Assembly (NCBI GenBank): GCA_022239325.1
Contig: JAKOGP010000001.1
Coordinates: 62,001 to 126,000 of the forward strand
Reading direction: 5' to 3'
Origin: Flavobacteriaceae bacterium LSUCC0859
GTDB lineage: Bacteria; Bacteroidota; Bacteroidia; Flavobacteriales; Flavobacteriaceae
DNA length: 64,000 nt
The position numbers and the translations under genes are program-made. Below, piece by piece: positions 54,434 to 62,842 of this stretch. Under the pieces are notes generated by a model. It was not told the DNA's origin, did no database searches, and was given only the letters and a program-made list of their open reading frames with translations. Position 1 is the stretch's first letter; the number at the start of each line of letters is the position of its first letter.

Positions 54434-56308
54434 ATGAAAGCTATTGTTGTCCGTTTTTTATTTGCTATTTCTTTGTTTTCACCTAGCTATTCTCATGCAC
54501 AAGAAGTCCTTTTAAAAGACAGCGCCTCTGTTGGTGTAGATGCAGACAGCCTCCTCCAAGCCCAATACCTCAAAAAAATAAAAGATATTGAAAATCTCAG
54601 GATTCAAGACTCTATAAAAAAGGCAGAGCTACTAGAAGAAATAAGCAATCTAAAAACTACAGACAATCTCAAAAAAGAAGCGCTTCAGCAGCAACTAGAA
54701 GCAATTAGCAATCAGGAAGCCACCCGTTTGGCGGGAAAAACGGCTGCCATTGCCAGGCTCAGAGACAGCAACAAAGGCTTTCCGGTAATGGGTTTTTTTA
54801 AGGACACCCTGCTCACCATTTATAGCAATTTGGGAAGCTTTTCTGCCCAAGAACGGGCCAAAGCGGTGGGTGCTCGCATACAATCGCTTAGTGAAAAAAG
54901 ACCTTTTTACCCAGACAGCTTATTGTCTAGCCCTCAATATGGCAATTTAAACCTCAAATACCAAGACCTCATTATTATGAGCATTTCTGAGGATGACGCG
55001 CTTTGGGCCAACCAAACCAAAGAGGTATTGGCTGCCAACCATATGGCAAACATCCGAGAAGCCCTTGTAAGTTATCAAGAGGAAACCAGCATAGTAACCC
55101 TACTTCAGGAATTTGGTCTGGCCTTAGTCGTGCTCCTAATCACCTATTTCATTTTAAAATACATTGTAAAGCTCTTCAGATGGACTGCCATTAAAATTCA
55201 TGCCCAAGAGAACCAGCGCATTAAAGGGATTAAAATCAGAGACTACACCCTCTTTGACGCCTCCAAACAGGTAACCGTCCTCATAAACCTAAATACCGTG
55301 CTCAAATGGATAGTCATGCTCAGTACAGTGTACATAGCCTTGCCTATCTTATTTGGAATTTTTCCATGGACAAAAAACATGGCACAGACCCTCTTTGGTT
55401 ATATACTAGACCCCCTAAAAGACATCGCTTTAGGGCTTTGGAACTTCTTGCCTAACCTCTTTACTATTGTAGTGATTGTGGTGGTGTTTAGGTACGTGCT
55501 CAAAGGCCTATATTTCTTGAAATCTGAAATTCAGGTAGAAAACCTAAAAATTCCAGGATTTTATCCAGACTGGGCCGCCCCAACTTACCAAATTGTAAAA
55601 GTATTGGTCTTTGCCTTTATGGTAGTGGTAATCTTTCCCTACCTACCAGGCTCAGACTCCCCAATATTCCAAGGGGTTTCTGTATTCTTAGGTTTCCTTT
55701 TTACCTTTGGATCTGCAGGATCACTCTCCAACATCATAGCGGGCCTAGTCCTCACCTATATGCGCTTGTTTAAAATGGGAGACCGAGTGATGATAGGGAA
55801 TATTTCTGGAGATGTGATTGAAAAAAACATGCTAGTCACCCGGGTTCGTACCATTAAAAATGAGATTATTTCTATACCCAACGCAACGGTTATGAATAGC
55901 CATACCATAAATTACAGCAGCGACGCACCAGAAAAAGGACTCATTATGCACAGCACCATAACTATTGGCTATGATGTGCCCTGGCGGAAAATGCATGAGG
56001 TGCTTGTACAAGCCGCCCTAAAAACCCCACTACTTTTAGACGATCCCGCTCCCTTTGTTCTGCAAACCTCTTTGGATGACTTTTATGTGTCCTACCAAAT
56101 AAATGCCTACACCAGAGAACCCAACAAGCAGGCCAAAATTTATTCAGATCTACACCAAAACATACAAGATGGTTGCAATGCAGCAGGCATAGAAATTATG
56201 TCTCCACACTACAGAGCAGCCAGAGACGGCAACCAAAGCACCATTCCCACAGACCAACTCCCCAAAGACTACAAAACCCCAAGCTTTAGGTTTAAAAGGG
56301 AGGAATAG
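54434..56308 (+). CDS. Mechanosensitive ion channel, MscS family
   Basis: A 624-aa membrane protein with a signal peptide, a periplasmic coiled-coil-like segment (about 30-120), about five transmembrane helices and a C-terminal MscS core. The pore-lining helix has GSAGSLSNIIAGLVLTYMR, followed by the beta domain FKMGDRVMIGNISGDVIEKNMLVTRVRTIKNEIISIPN. It opens under membrane tension to relieve osmotic shock. The long N-terminal extension marks it as an MscK-like or large MscS homologue. Confidence 0.9.
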   Translation: MKAIVVRFLFAISLFSPSYSHAQEVLLKDSASVGVDADSLLQAQYLKKIKDIENLRIQDSIKKAELLEEISNLKTTDNLKKEALQQQLEAISNQEATRLAGKTAAIARLRDSNKGFPVMGFFKDTLLTIYSNLGSFSAQERAKAVGARIQSLSEKRPFYPDSLLSSPQYGNLNLKYQDLIIMSISEDDALWANQTKEVLAANHMANIREALVSYQEETSIVTLLQEFGLALVVLLITYFILKYIVKLFRWTAIKIHAQENQRIKGIKIRDYTLFDASKQVTVLINLNTVLKWIVMLSTVYIALPILFGIFPWTKNMAQTLFGYILDPLKDIALGLWNFLPNLFTIVVIVVVFRYVLKGLYFLKSEIQVENLKIPGFYPDWAAPTYQIVKVLVFAFMVVVIFPYLPGSDSPIFQGVSVFLGFLFTFGSAGSLSNIIAGLVLTYMRLFKMGDRVMIGNISGDVIEKNMLVTRVRTIKNEIISIPNATVMNSHTINYSSDAPEKGLIMHSTITIGYDVPWRKMHEVLVQAALKTPLLLDDPAPFVLQTSLDDFYVSYQINAYTREPNKQAKIYSDLHQNIQDGCNAAGIEIMSPHYRAARDGNQSTIPTDQLPKDYKTPSFRFKREE

Positions 56309-56317
56309 CAAAGTCCT

Positions 56318-57202
56318 CTATTGGTTTTGGGTATCTTTTTCTATGGCCAAATAAGTTTTCAGAATAATTAATCCGAATAAAACACTTGAGGCTATTAACA
56401 AAATATTAGTCAAGCCCGAAGTAGAAAAAGACAGCCTAATCAATATGGTACAAATTATAAAGCCAGTATTTCTTATTAACTGACTATAGCGCTCTGTATA
56501 TTGGAATGAGAGCAACAGAATAAAAACATCGGCTAATATTAGTATGGTAAAAAACTCATTATAAAAAACAGCATTAATATCCGGTAAAACAACTGAAGGG
56601 TCTTTAAAGGCTTGAATCAGCTTGAAAAACCAATCAATTAAACTATAGAAAAAAGTGCAAATCAAAACGGGAAGTAAAATCAAGCTTACTGCTCTTTTAG
56701 AGCTGACAAATCTTTTGAGTTTATCATCAAGTTCTTTTTTAACTAACTTATTCTGGGTACTATTAAATAAATAAATTAAAAAATAGAGTAATAGAACTCC
56801 AGACAAATCAAAAATTAAAGCTCTGTTAGCATCGTATTCTAACCAGTTTACGTCTAAATTTATTTTTGGAATATCCCCAAAAATCCTCCTTATTATAATT
56901 AAAGAGATAATCTGAAACTGCTTTGAAACTGCTGTGGTAAAAGACCTGGGCAAATAAACTATGAGTAGATAAATTTCATACACCAAAATAATGGAGAAAG
57001 GTGTGTAAATAGCAGAAATTGGATCTTCTAAAAGATTTGCTTCAAAAAGTGTTTTAAATAATCCAAACTTTTTTAAATAGATTAAAGATAAATGAATGAC
57101 AAAGCCTATTATTGAAAGCCAAAGCGTAACAATTTCTGCCATTTTTTGGTTGGCATCTGAAAAAATACGCTTAAAAAGAGCATCAAAAAAAGACATTTTC
57201 AT
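56318..57202 (-). CDS. Hypothetical membrane protein
   Basis: A 294-aa protein with about six to seven hydrophobic segments (near 25-45, 65-90, 130-145, 175-195, 220-240 and 245-275). Polar loops contain IIRRIFGDIPKINLDVNWLEYD. I do not recognise the family. It lies 11 bp after a DoxX-like gene on the same strand and may be cotranscribed with it. Converges on the MscS gene with a 9-bp gap. Confidence 0.75.
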   Translation of the reverse strand: MKMSFFDALFKRIFSDANQKMAEIVTLWLSIIGFVIHLSLIYLKKFGLFKTLFEANLLEDPISAIYTPFSIILVYEIYLLIVYLPRSFTTAVSKQFQIISLIIIRRIFGDIPKINLDVNWLEYDANRALIFDLSGVLLLYFLIYLFNSTQNKLVKKELDDKLKRFVSSKRAVSLILLPVLICTFFYSLIDWFFKLIQAFKDPSVVLPDINAVFYNEFFTILILADVFILLLSFQYTERYSQLIRNTGFIICTILIRLSFSTSGLTNILLIASSVLFGLIILKTYLAIEKDTQNQ

Positions 57203-57213
57203 TGGTGATTAGC

Positions 57214-57603
57214 TTATAAAGAAAATCGTTGCTGTTGCTTATTCAATAGAATAATTATGAAGCTGAATAAAAACATTAAAGCAGCGGGAAGAAACTTTAT
57301 AGCAGCATCACTTACTTTAAAGTGCATAGTTATGGCACCTAACATTAAAACAGACATTAGTGTGGCAGAAGGTAATATGGTTTTTCTGTAAACAAACCCC
57401 AACAGCAAACCAAAAGCAGCGACAACTTTCATTACACCCACTATGTATACAAGCGTTTCACTAAGCCCATAAACAGCAAATTCTTCTATCATATTTGTTG
57501 CATTTCCACCTCTGTAAATAGTAGGGTTATTAAATCTAAACAACCAGACATTAATCACCACAAAGGACACTGCAGCCATTAAAATATATTTTAAGTATTT
57601 CAT
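57214..57603 (-). CDS. DoxX-like membrane protein
   Basis: A 129-aa protein with four hydrophobic helices and the overall pattern of DoxX-like proteins (GLSETLVYIVGVMKVVAAFGLLLGFVYRK). DoxX relatives act in redox- or quinone-linked stress responses, but the function here is unknown. It is cotranscribed with a related 112-aa protein (2-bp gap). Confidence 0.72.
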   Translation of the reverse strand: MKYLKYILMAAVSFVVINVWLFRFNNPTIYRGGNATNMIEEFAVYGLSETLVYIVGVMKVVAAFGLLLGFVYRKTILPSATLMSVLMLGAITMHFKVSDAAIKFLPAALMFLFSFIIILLNKQQQRFSL

Positions 57604-57605
57604 AA

Positions 57606-57944
57606 TTAAAGTTTTATGCTTTTTATAAAGATATAAGAATTTAACGATAAGTACACCAAAGCAGGTAAGGACTGTACTATATTATCATGAATATTTATCC
57701 TGGTCCCTAAAGCACCTGCCATTAAAACACTTAGCCCTGCCGCACTTATTAAAGAAATTTTATACTTCCCCATACCATACAAAAGACCTGCACCAAAAAT
57801 AAATTGGACTAAGCCAATAAGAATTCTCATCGTGGAGAAACCATATCTAGCAAATTCCTCCATGTAAAAGGGATGAAATAAGGTAAGTAAGCCATAAATT
57901 ATATGTGATATTCCACAAAAAATCCGAATAATAGAAAATGTCAT
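57606..57944 (-). CDS. DoxX-like small membrane protein
   Basis: A 112-aa protein with four hydrophobic segments, similar in layout to its neighbour: MEEFARYGFSTMRILIGLVQFIFGAGLLYGMG is the DoxX-like core. First gene of a three-gene minus-strand unit of membrane proteins. Likely redox or membrane-stress linked by family, otherwise unknown. Confidence 0.7.
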   Translation of the reverse strand: MTFSIIRIFCGISHIIYGLLTLFHPFYMEEFARYGFSTMRILIGLVQFIFGAGLLYGMGKYKISLISAAGLSVLMAGALGTRINIHDNIVQSLPALVYLSLNSYIFIKSIKL

Positions 57945-58071
57945 GGCGCTAAGCTAGACCTTATATTATTAATAAAGTGTTTTTATGAAGAGATATCACC
58001 TATTGTAATCTCATTTATTAAACTGCAAATAACATTTGTTCTTATGCCCTTGCCTTAGAGGGGGAGAATCT

Positions 58072-58108
58072 AAAAAAGCCGCTTGATTTTCTCAAGCGGC
58101 TTTTTTTT
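58072..58108. terminator. Terminator after peroxiredoxin gene
   Basis: A 10-bp perfect stem (AGCCGCTTGA at 58077-58086, TCAAGCGGCT at 58092-58101) with A-run before and T-run after. It lies 24 bp past the peroxiredoxin stop and could act on both strands. Confidence 0.9.
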
Positions 58109-58131
58109 ACAAAATAACAAAACCTTGAAGG

Positions 58132-58797
58132 TTAGATATTTTTCTTTGCCAAATACCAAGTCACTTTCTCAACAGAATGGTCTGCTAACCTGGTATTGAG
58201 ATCATTTAATGATTTGGGCGCGGGACAAATAACTTTATCCCCTTTTTTCCAATCCAATGGCAGAGCCACTTTGTGCTTGTCAGACACCTGGAGCGCTTCC
58301 AGTGCCCTTAAGATTTCATTCATATTTCTACCCACATTTAAGGGATAGTACATAATGAGTCTAATTTTCTTGGAGGGGTCTATAAAAAACACTGCCCTTA
58401 CTGCCGCAGTTTCACTTTCATTTGGCTGTAGCATGCCATATAGCTTAGACACTTTCATATCTATGTCTGCAATAATAGGAAAATCAAAATACACTCCTGT
58501 GGCCTCTCTCACATTCTGCACCCAACCTAAATGGGCATGAATACTATCTATACTTAGACCTAAAAGTTCCGTGTTTAAAGCGTCAAATTCTTCTTTTCGC
58601 TCTGCAAAACCACTCATTTCTGTAGTGCAAACGGGTGTGAAATCTGCAGGATGAGAAAACATTACTGTCCATTTGTCTTTAGCAAATTCAGACATTTTAA
58701 TGGGGCCCTTGGTGGTAATAGCTTCAAAGTCTGGAGCAATATCCCCTATTCTTGGCATTGAATTTAATTCTTGTGGGGTATGAAGTTCTTCATTCAT
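58132..58797 (-). CDS. 1-Cys peroxiredoxin (Prx6 type)
   Basis: A 221-aa thiol peroxidase. It has peroxidatic Cys57 in PADFTPVCTTE and the Prx6-type C-terminal domain (KVALPLDWKKGDKVICPAP). No resolving Cys is seen at the usual 2-Cys position, so it should be reduced by an external thiol, for which bacillithiol (bshA, this window) is a natural candidate. An alternative start 13 residues later (MPRIGDIAPDF) would match many relatives. Confidence 0.92.
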   Translation of the reverse strand: MNEELHTPQELNSMPRIGDIAPDFEAITTKGPIKMSEFAKDKWTVMFSHPADFTPVCTTEMSGFAERKEEFDALNTELLGLSIDSIHAHLGWVQNVREATGVYFDFPIIADIDMKVSKLYGMLQPNESETAAVRAVFFIDPSKKIRLIMYYPLNVGRNMNEILRALEALQVSDKHKVALPLDWKKGDKVICPAPKSLNDLNTRLADHSVEKVTWYLAKKNI

Positions 58798-58895
58798 AAT
58801 AGTAATTATTTATTGTTTTAAAATTTTCAATAAAATTATACTATACGAAAGCATTGGAAAGTAACAAGAGTTACAGAAGGGGTTAAAAATATATA

Positions 58896-58919
58896 ATTAG
58901 CTTCGCTGCGCTCGCTGAT
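58896..58919 (+). repeat. 24-bp direct repeat, copy 1
   Basis: ATTAGCTTCGCTGCGCTCGCTGAT-type 24-mer, identical to 58972-58995. It is GC-richer than its surroundings and contains the quasi-palindrome GCTGCGCTCGC. It lies between peroxiredoxin and the tRNA cluster. Confidence 0.75.
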
Positions 58920-58971
58920 GCTTAAAAAAAGTCTCAGAATAAGCTTCATATCACTTTTCACGAATCTCAGG

Positions 58972-58995
58972 ATTAGCTTCGCTGCGCTCGCTGAT
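58972..58995 (+). repeat. 24-bp direct repeat, copy 2
   Basis: Second identical copy, 76 bp from the first, just before the terminator of the tRNA cluster. It may be an extragenic palindromic-type repeat or a scar of a small element next to tRNA genes. Confidence 0.75.
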
Positions 58996-59023
58996 CCTTC
59001 CAAGCTCCGCTATGAAAATGGCA

Positions 59024-59053
59024 TAAAAAAAGTGCTCAAGTAAACTTGGCACT
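59024..59053. terminator. Terminator of the tRNA cluster
   Basis: Stem AGTGCTCAAG/CTTGGCACT (one bulged T, loop TAAA) flanked by an A-run and a long T-run. On the minus strand it ends the tRNA transcript 23 bases after tRNA-Arg. Confidence 0.8.
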
Positions 59054-59075
59054 TTTTTTTTTTACCATTTGTTCG

Positions 59076-59149
59076 TGATCGCGAAAGGATTCGAACCTTT
59101 GACCGTCTGCTTAGAAGGCAGATGCTCTATCCAGCTGAGCTACGCGACC
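59076..59149 (-). tRNA. tRNA-Arg(TCT)
   Basis: A 74-nt cloverleaf on the minus strand. Acceptor GGTCGCG/CGCGATC with one G-U pair, D-arm GCTCAGCTGGATAGAGC, anticodon loop CTTCTAA (anticodon TCT), T-loop GGTTCGAATCC. CCA is not encoded. Last gene of the three-tRNA minus-strand cluster. Confidence 0.95.
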
Positions 59150-59201
59150 CTTTCCCGAAGGAAAAAAGGATGGAGATGTTGGGATCATCTCTATGTTATT
59201 G

Positions 59202-59276
59202 TCGGGGTGGCAGGATTCGAACCTGCGACCTCCGCGTCCCAAACGCGGCGCGATAACCGGGCTACGCTACACCCCG
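59202..59276 (-). tRNA. tRNA-Pro(TGG)
   Basis: A 75-nt cloverleaf. Acceptor CGGGGTG/CACCCCG, anticodon loop TTTGGGA (anticodon TGG), T-loop GGTTCGAATCC. The C1-G72 pair is typical of bacterial proline tRNA. CCA is not encoded. Confidence 0.95.
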
Positions 59277-59311
59277 AGACCTTATAGTAAGGTTATATTA
59301 ACAATAAACAG

Positions 59312-59395
59312 CGGAGAGACAGGGATTCGAACCCTGGCGACAGTTACCCGTCGACAGATTAGCAATCTGCTCCATTACCACTCTGGCACCTCTCC
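59312..59395 (-). tRNA. tRNA-Ser(GCT)
   Basis: An 84-nt type II tRNA. Acceptor GGAGAGG/TCTCTCC, anticodon loop TTGCTAA (anticodon GCT), long variable arm (GTCGACGGGTAACTGTCGC), T-loop GGTTCGAATCC, discriminator G. First gene of the cluster on the minus strand. Confidence 0.95.
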
Positions 59396-59509
59396 AATTA
59401 CCCGAGGTAATTCACGCCTTAAAAACGCGGTTGCAAATGTAATTTTTTACAAGTTAATATCACAACATTTTCAGGGCTTTTTTTGTGAATATTTTTATTG
59501 CCAACCCAT

Positions 59510-61552
59510 TTATTCCGGATAGGCCACCCTAAGGTGGTAAATATTAGTGAGTTTGCCTTTGAGTACTTTCTTTATCTGCTCAATTTCTTTAAAGGTGATA
59601 TTGGCATTTACATACTGGCTTCCCTTCATTTGACCATCAATAATCTTTTCTACAAAGGCGTCTATTTCTAAATAGGTTGGATTTTTTAGACTTTTAGAGG
59701 CAGCCTCTACTGCGTCTGCCATCATGAGAATGGCGGTTTCTTTAGAGAACGGCAAAGGTCCTGGGTAGGTAAACAGCTCTGCAGACACCTCAGGATCTGT
59801 TTCCTGGGCTTTCTTGTAAAAATAATACACCTGTGTGGTACCGTGGTGTACCCGGATAAAATCTATGAGTCTGTCTGGTAGATTGTATTTCTTGGCAATC
59901 TCTATGCCATCTTTTACATGGTCTAAAATGATTTTAGCACTGTCTATGGGGTCCAACTCGTGGTGTGGATTTACAGAGCTTATTTGATTTTCAGAAAAAT
60001 AGGTAGGATGGTTCATTTTTCCAATGTCGTGATACAGGGCGCCTACCCGCACCAACATGGCATTGGCTCCAATTTCATTGGCTGCTGCCTCTGCTAAATT
60101 GGCTACCTGTAGGGAATGGTGAAAAGTTCCTGGTGCCTTGTTAGAAAGCTCCTTTAGGAGCTTAGAGTTGGTATCTGAAAGCTCTAATAGCGACACCTCA
60201 GACACCAAACCAAACAGCTTTTCATATATGTATATCAGGGGTTGGGCAAACAGAGTGATCATCCCATTGAGGGCAAATAGGCCAAAAAACAACCATTGGA
60301 TGTTTAGCACACTACCTTCTTGTATGACGTGAAAGGCAAAATAACCCACAATATAGACCAAAGTGATCTGGCCAACAGACACAAATAAATTAGCCCTTTT
60401 GTACAATTCATTAACAGATAAAATAGTCACAATACCAGCCATGATTTGCAGGAAAATAAACTCAAAACTATTGGGCACCACGAAGCCTAATACAAGAACG
60501 GTGAGCACATGTACAAAAAGCCCCAACCTGGCGTCAAAGAAAGTTTTTAATATCAGAGGCAAAATACAAAGTGGTACCACAAACACATAGGCATTGTTGT
60601 ATTGAATAACCAGGGTGGTAAGCAGCACCATCAATAGGACGTTGGCCAGAATAAAGGTGAGTTGGGTGTTATCTCTATAAATAAGAGGCCTGTATTTGGC
60701 TAGGAATAAAAACAGCATCAGCATGACCAATGCTACTAATAAAAGATAGCCCAGCAGTACAATATAATAATTTGTGTCTGTCCATAAATCAGATTCATAC
60801 TCTCCTTTTAAAGAGCTTAAAACTTTGTAATTGTCGGGAGCCACAACGGCACCTTTGGCAATAATGAGCTTGCCTTTATCTATAAACCCTCTGGTGGTGG
60901 AGATATTAGATAGAGCAGCATCTGTAGCTTTTTCACTGAGATCTTTGTCGTAAAAAATATCTGGACTCAGGCTGCTGAGAACTATATCTTTAAGGCTACC
61001 ATCCAAGGGCGCTTTTAAACTTCTAGCATATAGGCTATCTAGAAATATAGGCAATTGGCTAATGGTTAAAAAATCAGAAACCTCTGTAAGGATGGCCTCT
61101 CTTTTATATCTTAAATATATCTGATCTGGAACATTTAATTGGAGTGTTTTCTTTAGGAGGCCTTTTTGGTATACGCTATCTAAAAAACTTTGAGCCCATT
61201 TACGGGTAGCTATTGTGTCTATACCCTCCTGCTGCTGAAAATAAGCTGATACTTTTTGGGACAGCAACTCTTTCTGATTTTGCGCTACAGAGGAGTCTTT
61301 GAAGAAGTATGGTATTTGACGTGCTCTGATTAATAATTCTTCCTCTTTTATTTCCTCTGGGGTTTTCTTTACACTAAAATCAAAAGGCGCGTACAGGGTT
61401 TCGTGTTGCCAAGGTTTTCCTTTTTGAAATTCGTATTTGAATTGTCCTCCTTTAGGAAAGAGATAGACAATCACACCCACCACTAAAACATACAAGAGGT
61501 ATTTATAGATCAGGGATTGGTTCTTATACAGGGCATGAAGTCCTTTGGCCAT
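59510..61552 (-). CDS. 7TM-HD family phosphohydrolase (PgpH-like)
   Basis: A 680-aa membrane protein. It has one N-terminal helix (about 18-33), a long extracytoplasmic domain (about 35-255), seven helices (about 260-450) and a cytoplasmic HD domain with LVRVGALYHDIGKMNHPTYF, HH-containing NPHHELDPIDSAKIILDHV, and MMADAVEAASKSL. This is the 7TMR-HDED/7TMR-HD arrangement of PgpH, which hydrolyses cyclic di-AMP. c-di-AMP control of osmolyte and cell-wall balance is the likely role. Divergent from the thiolase gene. Confidence 0.9.
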   Translation of the reverse strand: MAKGLHALYKNQSLIYKYLLYVLVVGVIVYLFPKGGQFKYEFQKGKPWQHETLYAPFDFSVKKTPEEIKEEELLIRARQIPYFFKDSSVAQNQKELLSQKVSAYFQQQEGIDTIATRKWAQSFLDSVYQKGLLKKTLQLNVPDQIYLRYKREAILTEVSDFLTISQLPIFLDSLYARSLKAPLDGSLKDIVLSSLSPDIFYDKDLSEKATDAALSNISTTRGFIDKGKLIIAKGAVVAPDNYKVLSSLKGEYESDLWTDTNYYIVLLGYLLLVALVMLMLFLFLAKYRPLIYRDNTQLTFILANVLLMVLLTTLVIQYNNAYVFVVPLCILPLILKTFFDARLGLFVHVLTVLVLGFVVPNSFEFIFLQIMAGIVTILSVNELYKRANLFVSVGQITLVYIVGYFAFHVIQEGSVLNIQWLFFGLFALNGMITLFAQPLIYIYEKLFGLVSEVSLLELSDTNSKLLKELSNKAPGTFHHSLQVANLAEAAANEIGANAMLVRVGALYHDIGKMNHPTYFSENQISSVNPHHELDPIDSAKIILDHVKDGIEIAKKYNLPDRLIDFIRVHHGTTQVYYFYKKAQETDPEVSAELFTYPGPLPFSKETAILMMADAVEAASKSLKNPTYLEIDAFVEKIIDGQMKGSQYVNANITFKEIEQIKKVLKGKLTNIYHLRVAYPE

Positions 61553-61631
61553 AGAAAAGCTTTGTGTAAAAATAGCAAAATAAAAGGAGATTTTAGTGGG
61601 CGTGAGAATGGGGCTTTGGATCTAATTTTAG

Positions 61632-61639
61632 TATTTTTG
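61632..61639 (+). promoter_or_regulatory. -7 element for thiolase gene
   Basis: TATTTTTG matches TAnnTTTG, 17 bases before the ATG at 61657. The nearest TTTG upstream is only 13 bases away, so the -33 spacing is off. Confidence 0.28.
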
Positions 61640-61656
61640 AGCAAAGATGCGTGTGT

Positions 61657-62841
61657 ATGAAAGAAGTAGTTATTGTCTCTGCAGTGAGAACACCCATAGG
61701 AAGTTTTATGGGAGCCTTATCACAAATATCAGCTCCAAAATTAGGCTCTATTGCCATTCAGGGCGCTCTAGAGGCTATTGGGCTTGCACCTACAGAGGTA
61801 GGAGAAGTTATAATGGGAAATGTCATTCAGGCCGGTACGGGTCAGGCGCCAGCAAGACAGGCAGCCCTCATGTCTGGAATACCCAACACTGTGCCTTGCA
61901 CTACCGTAAATAAAGTCTGTGCCTCTGGCATGAAAACCATCATGCAGGCGGCCCAATCTATTGCCCTGGGAGATCAAGAGGTGGTAGTAGCTGGTGGAAT
62001 GGAAAATATGAGCTTAGCGCCCCATATGGTACACCTCAGACAGGGACAAAAATTTGGACCTACTAGCTTAGAAGACGCCATGCAAAAAGACGGCCTAATG
62101 GACGCTTACGACCAAACTGCTATGGGCGTATTTGCAGACGCCTGTGCTGTGAATTATGGCTGCTCCAGAGAAGATCAAGACGCATTTGCTATTAAGTCCT
62201 ACAAACGCTCTAAGGCAGCTTGGGAGTCTGGTAAATTTAAGGCAGAGGTTGTTCCGGTGTCTATACCACAAAGAAAAGGAGAGCCTGTATTATTTACTCA
62301 AGATGAGGAATTTAGCAATGTATTCTTAGAAAAAATACCCAACCTAAGACCGGCCTTTACCAAAGAGGGAACCGTAACTGCTGCCAACGCCTCTACTATA
62401 AATGATGGTGCCGCTGCCTTAGTGCTTATGAGTGCTCAAAAGGCAGCTGCATTGGGACTAACACCCTTAGCGCGTATAAAAGGGTATGCAGACGCAGCAC
62501 AAGAGCCTAAATGGTTTACTACGGCACCCGCTAAGGCCCTTCCTTTGGCACTGAAAAAAGCAGGCTTAGAACAATCAGATATAGATTTTTTTGAATTTAA
62601 CGAGGCCTTCTCTGTAGTGGGCTTGGCCAATATGAAAATTCTTGGTCTCTCTGACCATCAGGTGAATATTCACGGAGGCGCCGTGTCTCTTGGGCATCCG
62701 TTAGGTTGTTCTGGTGCCAGAATAGTGGTGACCTTGCTTTATATTTTAAAACAAGAGACAGCGCGCTACGGCGCGGCAGCCATTTGCAATGGCGGCGGCG
62801 GCGCCTCTGCCATGATTTTCGAAAATTACACAGACGCCTAA
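61657..62841 (+). CDS. Acetyl-CoA C-acetyltransferase (thiolase)
   Basis: A 394-aa thiolase. It has an N-terminal VVIVSAVRTPIGSFMG, the active-site Cys near 90 in VNKVCASGMKTI, GGMENMS, the NEAF motif (FFEFNEAFSVVGLAN), GHPLGCSG with His, and the C-terminal catalytic Cys in ICNGGGGASA. It joins or splits acetoacetyl-CoA in ketone-body/mevalonate or fatty-acid routes. The ATG at 61657 (MKEVVIVSAVRTP) is preferred to a GTG two codons earlier. The NlpC/P60 gene starts 1 bp after its stop. Confidence 0.95.
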   Translation: MKEVVIVSAVRTPIGSFMGALSQISAPKLGSIAIQGALEAIGLAPTEVGEVIMGNVIQAGTGQAPARQAALMSGIPNTVPCTTVNKVCASGMKTIMQAAQSIALGDQEVVVAGGMENMSLAPHMVHLRQGQKFGPTSLEDAMQKDGLMDAYDQTAMGVFADACAVNYGCSREDQDAFAIKSYKRSKAAWESGKFKAEVVPVSIPQRKGEPVLFTQDEEFSNVFLEKIPNLRPAFTKEGTVTAANASTINDGAAALVLMSAQKAAALGLTPLARIKGYADAAQEPKWFTTAPAKALPLALKKAGLEQSDIDFFEFNEAFSVVGLANMKILGLSDHQVNIHGGAVSLGHPLGCSGARIVVTLLYILKQETARYGAAAICNGGGGASAMIFENYTDA

Positions 62842-62842
62842 T

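Noticed and set aside
59069-59522. Open frames reading through the tRNA cluster
   Set aside because: They translate tRNA genes (for example GFEPATSA-type products of the T-arm), a known false-positive source.
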